Shown: positions 6,888 through 12,081 of the stretch, piece after piece
Position numbering within the stretch: the stretch's first letter is position 1
Layout: the number at the start of each line of letters is the position of its first letter
Source: Chloroflexota bacterium
GTDB taxonomy: Bacteria > Chloroflexota > Anaerolineae > Anaerolineales > UBA11657
Reading direction: 5' to 3'
Assembly (NCBI GenBank): GCA_003670425.1
Contig: QWRL01000051.1
Location: forward strand, 747 to 12,827
DNA length: 12,081 bases
The notes under the pieces: model-generated
Database searches by the model: none
Told to the model about the DNA's origin: nothing
What the model saw: the letters and a program-made list of their open reading frames with translations, nothing else
Position numbers and translations under genes: made by a program

Positions 6888-7412
6888 GCCGCCGTCGTCT
6901 TCGTCGCCAAAGTCCAGCGTGTCAACGAAGTCGGTAAACACAGAAGGCGTTGCCTCCTCCGCACTGCGGCGCTGCTCTTGCTGCTCCGATCCCAGCTCTT
7001 CTTCAATGTCATGTTCCGGCGTGATGCCGGCCGTGTCCATGACTGCATCATCCACATAAATCTTGGTGTCGGCGCGCACTGCAAGCGCCAGCGCATCCGA
7101 GGGCCGCGCGTCAATTTCCAGGCGCTTGCCGCGCAAGTTGACAATGATGTGCGCCAGAAACACATCGTTGCGCAGCTCGCGGATGAGGACATGCTCCACT
7201 TTGGCGCCAAGCTCCCCGATCATGTTGAAGAGCAAGTCATGCGTGATGGGGCGCGCCACCTCCACCTCCTGCAGGCGCACAGTAATGGCGTCCGCCTCGC
7301 ATGGCCCGATCCAGATCGGCAAGAAGCGGTCGCCGTCCACATCTTTGAGGATTGCCACCCGATGCTGGGACATAAGGCTAACGCGGATGCTATCTATAGT
7401 TACTTCGACCAT
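6876..7412 (-). CDS. DUF151 / bifunctional nuclease (BFN) domain protein
   Basis: The 178-residue product starts directly with the BFN fold: VEVTIDSIRVSL, RVAILKDVDGDRFLPIWIG, EADAITVRLQ and the hallmark DARPSDALALAVRADTKIYV (about 101-120). Family members include a plant protein shown to have nuclease activity and a Thermotoga structure; in most bacteria the role is not established, so a nuclease function here is only inferred from the family. After about residue 130 comes an acidic, low-complexity tail rich in Glu, Gln and Asp, ending GDEDDGGKNK, typical of the variable C-terminus in this family. The gene follows the NUDIX gene with a 61-base gap and precedes dnaB by 75 bases; all read the same way. 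The ribosome binding site is weak (GTGAG). Confidence 0.88.
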   Translation of the reverse strand: MVEVTIDSIRVSLMSQHRVAILKDVDGDRFLPIWIGPCEADAITVRLQEVEVARPITHDLLFNMIGELGAKVEHVLIRELRNDVFLAHIIVNLRGKRLEIDARPSDALALAVRADTKIYVDDAVMDTAGITPEHDIEEELGSEQQEQRRSAEEATPSVFTDFVDTLDFGDEDDGGKNK

Positions 7413-7461
7413 GGTGGTGCACTCACTGTACCCTAGAGTTCGGCAAGTTTAGCATAGCGCG

Positions 7462-7487
7462 CCAGCCTTGGCTTTAGGCTGGTTTTT
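7462..7487 (+). terminator. Antisense terminator-like hairpin at the NUDIX stop codon
   Basis: CCAGCCT (7462-7468) / AGGCTGG (7476-7482), a 7-base stem with a 7-base loop, is followed by TTTTT (7483-7487) on the plus strand. It has full intrinsic terminator form in that direction only. It overlaps the stop codon of the minus-strand NUDIX gene. No plus-strand gene is known upstream, so its target would be antisense RNA; on the minus strand the hairpin alone might still slow polymerase or shield the 3' end. Confidence 0.45.
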
Positions 7488-8007
7488 GGGCGCCAAGCGC
7501 CGCTTGCCAGCGGGCCGTCATGCTGCGCGTGGCTTCAAACGCCAGCACGGGCAGCTCATGTGCACCGAACCAGCCAACTTGATCCACATCATCCGCCGGC
7601 TGCAAGTTGCGAGTGCACAGGCGCGCGCTGTAAAAAATTACAAAACCTGCACCGCGCGGATGCTCGCGGCCGGCAACAATATCCAGCAAGCCGGTTAGCT
7701 CTACCGCAACCCCCAGCTCTTCGGCGCATTCGCGAAGGACTGCGCTGGCCGGATCTTCCCACGCGTCCACATACCCGCCCGGTATCGTCCACAGGCCGCG
7801 CTGTGGCATCACCGCCCGGCGCACCAGCAAGAGCCGCCCGTCCTCTTCGATCCAAGCCGCAGCGGCTACTTTGGGGTCAAAGAAGTGCACATGATCGCAG
7901 GCTGGGCAGCACGGACGGAGTGCCCCTTGCCGCTCCTGGCGCAGCAGCGCCGCCCCGCAGAGCGCACAAAAGCGAACCGCCGGGTCGTCGCGCGTTGCCT
8001 CGGGCAT
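7474..8007 (-). CDS. NUDIX hydrolase with N-terminal zinc ribbon
   Basis: The 177-residue product cleaves, by family rule, nucleoside diphosphates linked to another moiety. It has a complete NUDIX box starting at Gly78: G-x5-E84-x7-R92-E93-C-A-E96-E97-L-G99-V, with all metal-binding acidic residues present. In front of it is a four-Cys zinc ribbon (Cys14, Cys17, Cys34, Cys37) and the phrase HFFDPKVAAAAWIEEDGRLL, an arrangement shared with NudC-like and related small NUDIX proteins. True NudC (NADH pyrophosphatase, RNA decapping) is longer and has an SQPWPFP motif after the box; that motif is absent, so the substrate is unknown. The gene lies between the rplL hairpin and the DUF151 gene, where rpoB often follows rplL in other bacteria. 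No strong Shine-Dalgarno is seen. Confidence 0.9.
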   Translation of the reverse strand: MPEATRDDPAVRFCALCGAALLRQERQGALRPCCPACDHVHFFDPKVAAAAWIEEDGRLLLVRRAVMPQRGLWTIPGGYVDAWEDPASAVLRECAEELGVAVELTGLLDIVAGREHPRGAGFVIFYSARLCTRNLQPADDVDQVGWFGAHELPVLAFEATRSMTARWQAALGAQKPA

Positions 8008-8025
8008 CCGTCTAGCTTAAACGCA

Positions 8026-8048
8026 GCGCCCGGCCAGCAGCCGGGCGC
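8026..8048 (-). terminator. GC-rich hairpin after rplL, probable operon terminator
   Basis: Perfect 9-base stem GCGCCCGGC (8026-8034) / GCCGGGCGC (8040-8048) with a 5-base loop, 17 bases downstream of the rplL stop. On the minus strand it is followed by tgcgttt, a short and imperfect T-run. Position right after the last ribosomal gene supports termination, perhaps partial, with readthrough into the NUDIX gene. Confidence 0.55.
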
Positions 8049-8065
8049 GCGCTAAATTGTTGGTG

Positions 8066-8440
8066 TTACTTCAGCTCAACGATGGCGCCAACTTCCTCAA
8101 GCTTCTTCTTGGCTTCGTTGGCGGCATCCTTGGTCACGTTCTCCAAAATAGTGGAGCCCGCGGCCTCGGCCACATCCTTGGCTTCCTTCAGGCCGAGGTT
8201 CGTCAGCTGGCGGATAACCTTAATGACGTCAATCTTCTTGGGTCCGTGCTCTTTGAGCACCAGCGTGAACTCCGTCTTCTCTTCGACGGGCGCGGCTGCC
8301 GCTGCTGCCGGCATGGCCGCCATCGACACGGGCGCGGCTGCCGAAACCCCCCATTTCTCCTCAAGCAGCTTCGTCAGCTCCGAAGCCTGCAACACTGTCA
8401 GCTCGCTCAGCGCGTCCACAAGTTTGTTCAAGTCTGCCAT
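8066..8440 (-). CDS. rplL: Ribosomal protein bL12 (L7/L12)
   Basis: The 124-residue product forms the flexible stalk of the 50S subunit, which recruits translation GTPases such as EF-Tu. The N-terminal dimerisation part (about 1-33, LVDALSELTVLQASELTKLL) binds L10, then comes an Ala-rich hinge (about 34-54), then the globular C-terminal domain with EEKTEFTLVLKEHGPKKIDV and GLKEAKDVAEAAG, the helix that contacts factors. Length and composition are normal. A good ribosome binding site AGGAG (8449-8453) lies 8 bases upstream of the ATG. It follows rplJ by 49 bases, so both are probably controlled by the leader in front of rplJ. A terminator-like hairpin follows. Confidence 0.98.
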   Translation of the reverse strand: MADLNKLVDALSELTVLQASELTKLLEEKWGVSAAAPVSMAAMPAAAAAAPVEEKTEFTLVLKEHGPKKIDVIKVIRQLTNLGLKEAKDVAEAAGSTILENVTKDAANEAKKKLEEVGAIVELK

Positions 8441-8489
8441 GATCTTTGCTCCTATGTTATTGGTTGTTGAAATTTATCGACGTAAAAAA

Positions 8490-9026
8490 TTAGGCCGCAG
8501 CTGGCGCGGCATCTTTATCCGCGTAAGCTTTGACCACATTCACTATCTGGCGCACGCTGCCGGCCAGTGCGCCAACGATCCGCGTGGCGGGTGCACTCAG
8601 CAGGCCCAGGAATTGCGCCCGCACCACCGGCAATGGCGGCAGCTCCGCCAGCGCCTTTACCTGCGCTGCGTTCAGCACGGTGTTGCCCAGCAAGCCGCCG
8701 CGCACCAGCAAGCGCTCGTGGTCCTTGGCAAAGTCGGCAATGACTTTGGCAACGCCCGGCAGGTTGCCGTACGCGAAGCCGGCTACCGTGGCACCCACCA
8801 GCAATTCCGGCGGCGTGGGCAACCCGGCCTTGCCCAGCGCAATGCGCACCAGCCGGTTCTTGGTGATGCGGCATTCGCCCTCGGCGGCGCGGATCTTCTT
8901 GCGCAGCTGCGTCATGTCCGCCACTGAAAGGCCTTTGTTGTCGGCAAATATCACACCCTGGCATTTCTCAAACATGCCGGTGTAAACATCCACCAGTTCA
9001 GATTTACGTTCCTTCGTAAGTGCCAT
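8490..9026 (-). CDS. rplJ: Ribosomal protein uL10
   Basis: The 178-residue product anchors bL12 dimers to the 23S rRNA at the stalk base. Visible family features are MALTKERKSELVDVYTGMFE, CQGVIFADNKGLSVADMTQL, RITKNRLVRIAL and the long C-terminal helix (QIVNVVKAYADKDA) that binds L12 dimers. The frame is open further upstream to an ATG at 9101, but that would translate the attenuator hairpin; ATG 9026 has a perfect AGGAGG four bases before it and begins at the conserved N-terminus. By analogy with other bacteria, the L10-L12 complex would bind the leader in front of this gene and repress its own synthesis. Confidence 0.97.
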   Translation of the reverse strand: MALTKERKSELVDVYTGMFEKCQGVIFADNKGLSVADMTQLRKKIRAAEGECRITKNRLVRIALGKAGLPTPPELLVGATVAGFAYGNLPGVAKVIADFAKDHERLLVRGGLLGNTVLNAAQVKALAELPPLPVVRAQFLGLLSAPATRIVGALAGSVRQIVNVVKAYADKDAAPAAA

Positions 9027-9030
9027 TGCG

Positions 9031-9036
9031 CCTCCT
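9031..9036 (-). promoter_or_regulatory. Ribosome binding site of rplJ
   Basis: AGGAGG, the full consensus, 4 bases before ATG 9026 and about 15 bases after the attenuator's T-run. It settles the rplJ start against the in-frame ATG at 9101. Confidence 0.8.
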
Positions 9037-9049
9037 GTTGGCTGCCAAA

Positions 9050-9232
9050 CAAAAAAGTCTTTGCGGCCGCAGACATATGTTGCGGGGCAAAGACTTGGCA
9101 ACCAGCACAGCAGCGCTCACGGCGCTGCGGCCAGATTGTTGGGTCCGTGCCTCGGCGGGGGATTGAGCGCAACCATTTGGTGCGCGCCCGCTGTCTGTGG
9201 CCGGTAACCAGCAGCGCCTTGCGGGCGCCGCT
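9050..9232 (-). ncRNA. L10 ribosomal protein leader (cis-regulatory RNA)
   Basis: The rplA-rplJ gap is 221 bases and holds the conserved L10 leader elements in order: AGACAGCGGGCGC (about 9196-9184), then GCGCTCAATC and CCCCCGCCGAGG (about 9170-9150), in which GCGGGCGC-type and CCCGC segments face each other. A further stem of 9 bases with one wobble (AGCGGCGCC 9232-9224 / GGCGCTGCT 9218-9210) stands at the 5' side, and a 7-base stem (9128-9122 / 9116-9110) lies between the core and the attenuator. The known partner of this RNA family is the L10(L12) complex, which lowers rplJ-rplL expression. Motif match is by eye, not by covariance model. Confidence 0.8.
9051..9096 (-). terminator. Intrinsic terminator / attenuator of rplJL
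   Basis: On the minus strand AAGTCTTTGC (9096-9087) pairs with GCAAAGACTT (9064-9055); inside it CCGC (9085-9082) pairs with GCGG (9070-9067), leaving an 11-base loop. A T-run (9056-9051) follows at once. GGTTGCC just upstream (about 9104-9098) can also pair, with one wobble, to GGCAGCC downstream (9047-9041). Lying between the L10 leader fold and the rplJ ribosome binding site, it fits a conditional terminator closed when L10-L12 is in excess. Confidence 0.75.
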
Positions 9233-9247
9233 GGAAGTGCTATTGTA

Positions 9248-9955
9248 CTACTCGGCGATGCTAATTGCGTTCTGGTCCACGCGTACGCCCGGCCCCATGG
9301 TGGCAGCCACTGTAATCCGCCGCAAATAATTGCCTTTGGCGCTGGCCGGCTTGGCGCGCCGCACGGCGTCCATCAGCGCTGTAAAGTTTTCGAGCAACGC
9401 CTCAGCCGTAAATGACGCTTTGCCAATTGGCACATGCAAGTTGGCAGTTTTGTCCAATCGAAACTCCACGCGCCCGGCCTTGGCCTCGTTGATTACGCGC
9501 GGCAGATCCTGCTCGGGCGCAACGGTGCCAGCCTTGGGGTTGGGCATCAAGCCGCGCGGGCCGAGCACACGCGCCAAGCGCCCGACTTTGCCCATCAGCT
9601 CTGGCGTGGCAATCGCCACATCAAATTCCAGCCAGCCTTCCTGGATCTTCTTGATCAGTTCATCGTCGGCAATAAAGTCCGCGCCGGCATCGCGCGCCAG
9701 CCGCGCGCCATCGCCGTCTGCAAACACCAGAATGCGCACGGTCTTGCCCAGCCCGCGCGGCAGCAGCACCGTGGCGCGCACCTGCTGGTCCGCCTGGCGC
9801 GGATCCACTGCAAGCCGGATATGAACTTCCATGGTGCCGTCAAACTTTGTGATCGAGCCTTCGCGCGCAAGCCGCAGCGCCTCGAGTGGTGCGTACGCCT
9901 TGCTGCGGTCGACTGTGGCCAGTGCGGCCAGATACTTCTTGCCCTGCTGTGTCAT
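9248..9955 (-). CDS. rplA: Ribosomal protein uL1
   Basis: The 235-residue product forms the mobile L1 stalk of the 50S subunit that helps release E-site tRNA, and in many bacteria represses its own rplKA mRNA. Family marks: KKYLAALATVDRSKAY, FDGTMEVHIRLAVDPRQADQ, RGLGKTVRILVFA, LARVLGPRGLMPNPKAGTV and VEFRLDKTANLHVPIGKASF. ATG 9955 was chosen because GGAGG (9961-9965) lies 5 bases upstream and the protein then begins at the normal N-terminus; an in-frame ATG at 10003 would add 16 residues that are not family-like. Gap to rplK is 54 bases. No clear L1-binding mimic was recognised. Confidence 0.97.
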   Translation of the reverse strand: MTQQGKKYLAALATVDRSKAYAPLEALRLAREGSITKFDGTMEVHIRLAVDPRQADQQVRATVLLPRGLGKTVRILVFADGDGARLARDAGADFIADDELIKKIQEGWLEFDVAIATPELMGKVGRLARVLGPRGLMPNPKAGTVAPEQDLPRVINEAKAGRVEFRLDKTANLHVPIGKASFTAEALLENFTALMDAVRRAKPASAKGNYLRRITVAATMGPGVRVDQNAISIAE

Positions 9956-9960
9956 GGTTG

Positions 9961-9965
9961 CCTCC
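9961..9965 (-). promoter_or_regulatory. Ribosome binding site of rplA
   Basis: GGAGG on the minus strand, 5 bases before ATG 9955. It decides the start against the upstream in-frame ATG at 10003. Confidence 0.75.
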
Positions 9966-10009
9966 GGTGGTGATAGCGGGTCGCTTGGGGCGCCCTCCCA
10001 CAAACTGAT

Positions 10010-10435
10010 TTACTTCTCGACGGTGATGCCCATCGACCGCGCTGTGCCTTCAACCATGCGCATTGCGCCCTGCAGGTTGATGGCGTTCAAGTCATTCATC
10101 TTGGCCTCTGCAATCTCGCGCACTTGCGCCGGGGTTACTTTGCCAACCTTGGCTTTGTTGGGCTGCCCCGACCCCTTTTGCAGGCCGGCTGCTTTGCGCA
10201 GCATCACTGCCGCCGGAGATGTGCGCAGCACAAAAGTAAACGAGCCATCGGTGAAGATGGTAATGTCCGCCGGCAGAATGTCACCAGGGCGCCCCTGCGT
10301 GCGCGCGTTGTACTCTTTGCAGAACCCCATCAGGTTAACGCCATGGCTGGCCAATGCCGGCCCCACCGGCGGCGCCGGGCTGGCTTTGCCGGCCTCCAAC
10401 TGTAGCCGCACTACGGCTTTGATTTTCTTTGCCAC
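10010..10435 (-). CDS. rplK: Ribosomal protein uL11
   Basis: The 141-residue product binds the GTPase-associated centre of 23S rRNA and takes part in factor binding and the stringent response. Clear marks are KKIKAVVRLQLEAGKASPAP, PPVGPALASHGVNLMGFCKE, the C-terminal RNA-binding part KGSGQPNKAKVGKVT and MNDLNAINLQGAMRMVEGTA with the final RSMGITVE. The start is a GTG at 10435, with AGGAG (10444-10448) 8 bases upstream; no ATG fits better. It follows nusG by 16 bases. Confidence 0.98.
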   Translation of the reverse strand: MAKKIKAVVRLQLEAGKASPAPPVGPALASHGVNLMGFCKEYNARTQGRPGDILPADITIFTDGSFTFVLRTSPAAVMLRKAAGLQKGSGQPNKAKVGKVTPAQVREIAEAKMNDLNAINLQGAMRMVEGTARSMGITVEK

Positions 10436-10451
10436 TTTTGCTTCTCCTCGT

Positions 10452-11333
10452 CTAGAGCTTTTCTACTTGCAGGAAATCCAGCTCAATCGGTGTTTCCCGG
10501 CCAAAGAACGAAACCATCACGCGAACTTTCGAGCGCTCACTATCCAGCTCGTTGACCGTGCCCATAAAGTCGTTGAAAGGCCCGTCGATGATGCGCACCT
10601 TCTGGCCCACTTTGTAACTTACCATCACGCGCGGCGAGTCTGCTTCCATGCGCTTGAGGATGCGCGCCACTTCTTTGTCCGGCAGCGGAGTGGGCATGGT
10701 GCCAAGCCCCACAAACCCGGTGACGCCGGGCGTGTTGCGCACCACAAACCAGCTCTCTTCTGAGATGGCCATCTGTACCAGCACGTAGCCGGGGAACACG
10801 CGCCGCTCAAACGTTTTCCGTTTGCCGTCGCGCACTTCAATCTCTTCCTCAGTTGGCACAATAATGTCGAAGATTGCGGCCTGCATGTTCATTGTGTCAA
10901 TGCGCTGCTCAAGATTGTGGCGCACTTTGTTTTCGTAGCCGGAGTAACAATGCACCACATACCAGCGCCGGTCAGTATCGGGCTCAATCGCCGGCGCCAA
11001 CTCGTCGTCGTGTTCTGCGTCGACAGGCGGCTCCTCTGGAACCAGCGGCAGCGCAGGCAGATTGCGTGTGACCGCTGCAAGCTGCTCCGCTAGTGAAGGG
11101 CCCAGATCGGAGTCATCGAAATCAACGTCGAAGTCGACATCCTTTGCCTCGAGCGGGCTGTCCAGCTCTGCGCTGAAGTCTTGGGCCGGCACAGCAGCGG
11201 GCTGCGGCACGGCAGCGGCATCCATCCCGGGCTCCGGCTCCAACTCCGCTTGCGGGGCAGCATCCAAGGCAGGCTCCGGCTCCGGCGCCGTTTCCGCTAT
11301 CGAAATGTGTGTTTCAGGATCTTCCTGCATCAT
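10452..11333 (-). CDS. nusG: Transcription factor NusG with long acidic N-terminal extension
   Basis: NusG binds RNA polymerase and couples elongation to translation, Rho or pausing. The standard part starts near residue 122: NGN domain with DRRWYVVHCYSGYENKVRHN, DIIVPTEE, RRVFPGYVLVQM and NTPGVTGFVG (about 122-228), then the KOW domain (about 241-293) with YKVGQKVRIIDGPFNDFMGT and FFGRETPIELDF. Ordinary NusG is about 180 residues; this one has 293. The additional 121 residues are rich in Glu, Asp, Pro and Ala, with only one Lys and two His plus one Arg, so it is probably disordered and strongly negative. Start choice is uncertain between two adjacent ATGs (11333, 11330); neither has a strong ribosome binding site. 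A shorter start inside the extension cannot be ruled out. The gene is 30 bases after secE and 16 before rplK. Confidence 0.96.
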   Translation of the reverse strand: MMQEDPETHISIAETAPEPEPALDAAPQAELEPEPGMDAAAVPQPAAVPAQDFSAELDSPLEAKDVDFDVDFDDSDLGPSLAEQLAAVTRNLPALPLVPEEPPVDAEHDDELAPAIEPDTDRRWYVVHCYSGYENKVRHNLEQRIDTMNMQAAIFDIIVPTEEEIEVRDGKRKTFERRVFPGYVLVQMAISEESWFVVRNTPGVTGFVGLGTMPTPLPDKEVARILKRMEADSPRVMVSYKVGQKVRIIDGPFNDFMGTVNELDSERSKVRVMVSFFGRETPIELDFLQVEKL

Positions 11334-11347
11334 CTTATTCTACTCAT

Positions 11348-11363
11348 GCCAGCCAATGCTGGC
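11348..11363 (-). other. Short hairpin between secE and nusG
   Basis: GCCAGC (11363-11358 on the minus strand) / GCTGGC (11353-11348) with a 4-base loop, directly after the secE stop and 14 bases before the nusG start. No T-run follows. It may be an mRNA stability or processing element. Confidence 0.35.
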
Positions 11364-11636
11364 TCAAATTAACTGCGCAAATACAAGTGTGAAGACTGCG
11401 TCAAACAGTCCCAGCACGATCGCGCTCACCGTTATCGTAATCAACACAATAATCGTCAGATCAGTGGCCTCGCGCCGCGTGGGCCATGAAACGCGCCCCA
11501 GCTCCGTGCGCGTTTCGCGCAGATACGTGATGATTTCCACCCGGTAACTGTAGAGCAGAAACACCACGAGCCCGAGCCCAACACCCAGCAGCGCAGGCCA
11601 AATTATCTGGCGGTAATCGATCTGACCAAAATTCAT
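11364..11636 (-). CDS. secE: Preprotein translocase subunit SecE
   Basis: The 90-residue product is the clamp subunit of the SecYEG channel in the cytoplasmic membrane. The conserved part is ETRTELGRVSWPTRREATDL (41-60), the amphipathic helix and hinge, followed by the essential membrane segment (61-85, TIIVLITITVSAIVLGLFDA). A second hydrophobic stretch (11-31, IIWPALLGVGLGLVVFLLYS) stands before it, so two membrane spans are predicted, whereas most bacterial SecE have one and the E. coli type has three. It sits between tRNA-Trp and nusG, the usual secE-nusG pairing. No convincing ribosome binding site precedes the ATG. Confidence 0.95.
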   Translation of the reverse strand: MNFGQIDYRQIIWPALLGVGLGLVVFLLYSYRVEIITYLRETRTELGRVSWPTRREATDLTIIVLITITVSAIVLGLFDAVFTLVFAQLI

Positions 11637-11664
11637 AATTAGTTACGTCAACCAATTTCATCGC

Positions 11665-11694
11665 GCACAACACCGCCAGCTGGCGGTGTTGTGC
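11665..11694. repeat. Perfect 30-base palindrome between tRNA-Trp and secE
   Basis: GCACAACACCGCCAG (11665-11679) is followed directly by its exact reverse complement (11680-11694). RNA from either strand would fold into a 13-base stem with a minimal loop. It lies 19 bases downstream of the tRNA 3' end and 29 bases upstream of the secE ATG. There is no T-run on either side, so it is not a standard intrinsic terminator; a processing or stability element, or a binding site for a dimeric protein, is possible. Confidence 0.6.
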
Positions 11695-11712
11695 TAGGCA
11701 TTGTCTCTATAG

Positions 11713-11785
11713 CAGGCGAGGCAGGACTTGAACCCGCAACCTACGGTTTTGGAGACCGTTGCTCTGCCAGTTGAGCTACTCGCCT
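11713..11785 (-). tRNA. tRNA-Trp (anticodon CCA)
   Basis: The 73-base gene has a 7-base acceptor stem AGGCGAG (11785-11779) / CTCGCCT (11720-11714) and discriminator G at 11713. The D arm has GCTC/GAGC, the anticodon stem is ACGGT/ACCGT with loop CTCCAAA, so the anticodon is CCA. The T arm is GCGGG-TTCAAGT-CCTGC. CCA is not encoded at the 3' end and must be added. Position between rpmG and secE is a common bacterial order. Confidence 0.97.
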
Positions 11786-11798
11786 ATGATTCGCGCGG

Positions 11799-11963
11799 CT
11801 ATTTGGCCTCGCGGTGCAATATATGTTTGCGGCAACGCGGGCAGAACTTTTTAAACTCCAGCCGCCCGGGGTCGTTGCGCCGGTTCTTTTCGGTTGTGTA
11901 GTTGCGCTCCTTGCACTCTGTGCATGCCAGTGTAATCACCGGGCGGACATCTTTCTTGGCCAT
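11799..11963 (-). CDS. rpmG: Ribosomal protein bL33, zinc-binding form
   Basis: The 54-residue product is a small 50S subunit protein. The sequence begins MAKKDVRPVITLACTECKER and keeps NYTTEKNRRNDPGRLEFKKF and CPRCRKHILHRE. Two Cys pairs (Cys14, Cys17, Cys41, Cys44) mark the C+ form that binds zinc; C- forms lacking them exist in many bacteria. It starts 6 bases after the tuf stop, and the tRNA-Trp gene follows 13 bases after its stop, so one transcript is likely. Confidence 0.97.
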   Translation of the reverse strand: MAKKDVRPVITLACTECKERNYTTEKNRRNDPGRLEFKKFCPRCRKHILHREAK

Positions 11964-11969
11964 GGCTTG

Positions 11970-12081
11970 TTAGAGAACCTCGGTAATAACGCCCGCGCCC
12001 ACCGTGAGGCCGCCCTCGCGGATTGCAAACTTGGAGCCCTTCTCCAATGCCACCGGCGTGATCAACTTCACTTCCATGTTC
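11970..12081 (-). CDS. tuf: Elongation factor Tu, C-terminal end only
   Basis: Only the last 36 codons are inside the window: NMEVKLITPVALEKGSKFAI and REGGLTVGAGVITEVL then the stop. This is the end of EF-Tu domain 3 (family pattern FAIREGG-x-TVGAG). EF-Tu delivers aminoacyl-tRNA to the ribosome as a GTP complex. The start and GTPase domain lie beyond the right edge. No terminator separates it from rpmG. Confidence 0.96.
   Translation of the reverse strand, partial: NMEVKLITPVALEKGSKFAIREGGLTVGAGVITEVL

Noticed and set aside
7474..8007. NudC, NADH pyrophosphatase
   Set aside because: The zinc ribbon and NUDIX box fit, but the SQPWPFP motif is missing and the protein is too short.
9027..9101. 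Longer rplJ start at ATG 9101
   Set aside because: It would translate the attenuator hairpin and ignores the perfect AGGAGG before ATG 9026.
9236..9250. TACAAT at the end of rplA as a promoter for rplJL
   Set aside because: It resembles a -10 box, but no -35 hexamer lies at a proper distance; it was not strong enough to list.
9831..10763. Plus-strand open frame of 310 codons
   Set aside because: It is antisense to rplA, rplK and nusG, all confidently identified.

Overview
The window reads as a GC-rich bacterial chromosome segment, most likely from Chloroflexota. This is inferred from three things: the order tuf-rpmG-tRNA(Trp)-secE-nusG-rplKAJL, a DnaB/DnaD/DnaC-type replication set, and Thr/Pro-rich lipoprotein linkers. 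No marker here fixes the lineage. Apart from one lipoprotein gene, all genes lie on the minus strand, so the biological reading order runs from the right edge to the left.

Right part (12081 to about 8000): the end of tuf (EF-Tu), rpmG (bL33), tRNA-Trp(CCA), secE, nusG, rplK, rplA, rplJ and rplL. Between rplA and rplJ lies a 220-base leader that matches the L10 leader (r-protein autoregulatory) motif and ends in an intrinsic terminator just before the rplJ ribosome binding site, so it looks like an attenuator. A GC-rich hairpin follows rplL. The usual rpoB-rpoC does not follow; a NUDIX hydrolase gene does. NusG carries an acidic N-terminal extension of about 120 residues and SecE has an additional N-terminal membrane segment.

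Middle part (8007 to 3450): a zinc-ribbon NUDIX hydrolase, a DUF151 bifunctional-nuclease-family protein, and a tight three-gene replication cassette: replicative helicase dnaB, a DnaD-domain primosome protein, and a DnaC/IstB-like ATPase. The last is unusual because it has two complete tandem AAA+ domains behind an N-terminal four-Cys motif, which makes it a natural candidate for an internally duplicated helicase loader. dnaB and the DnaD gene are 2 bases apart, and the DnaD gene overlaps the loader gene by 41 bases, so co-translation is likely.

Left part (3441 to 1): a class-3-like aldehyde dehydrogenase split by a single-base frameshift, then the only plus-strand gene, a secreted lipoprotein alpha/beta hydrolase whose TATAAT box sits so close to its ATG that the mRNA may be leaderless. 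Divergent from it is the 5' part of a secreted LysM-repeat protein running off the left edge. No mobile element, CRISPR array or rRNA was seen, and no stretch over 300 bases lacks a gene.
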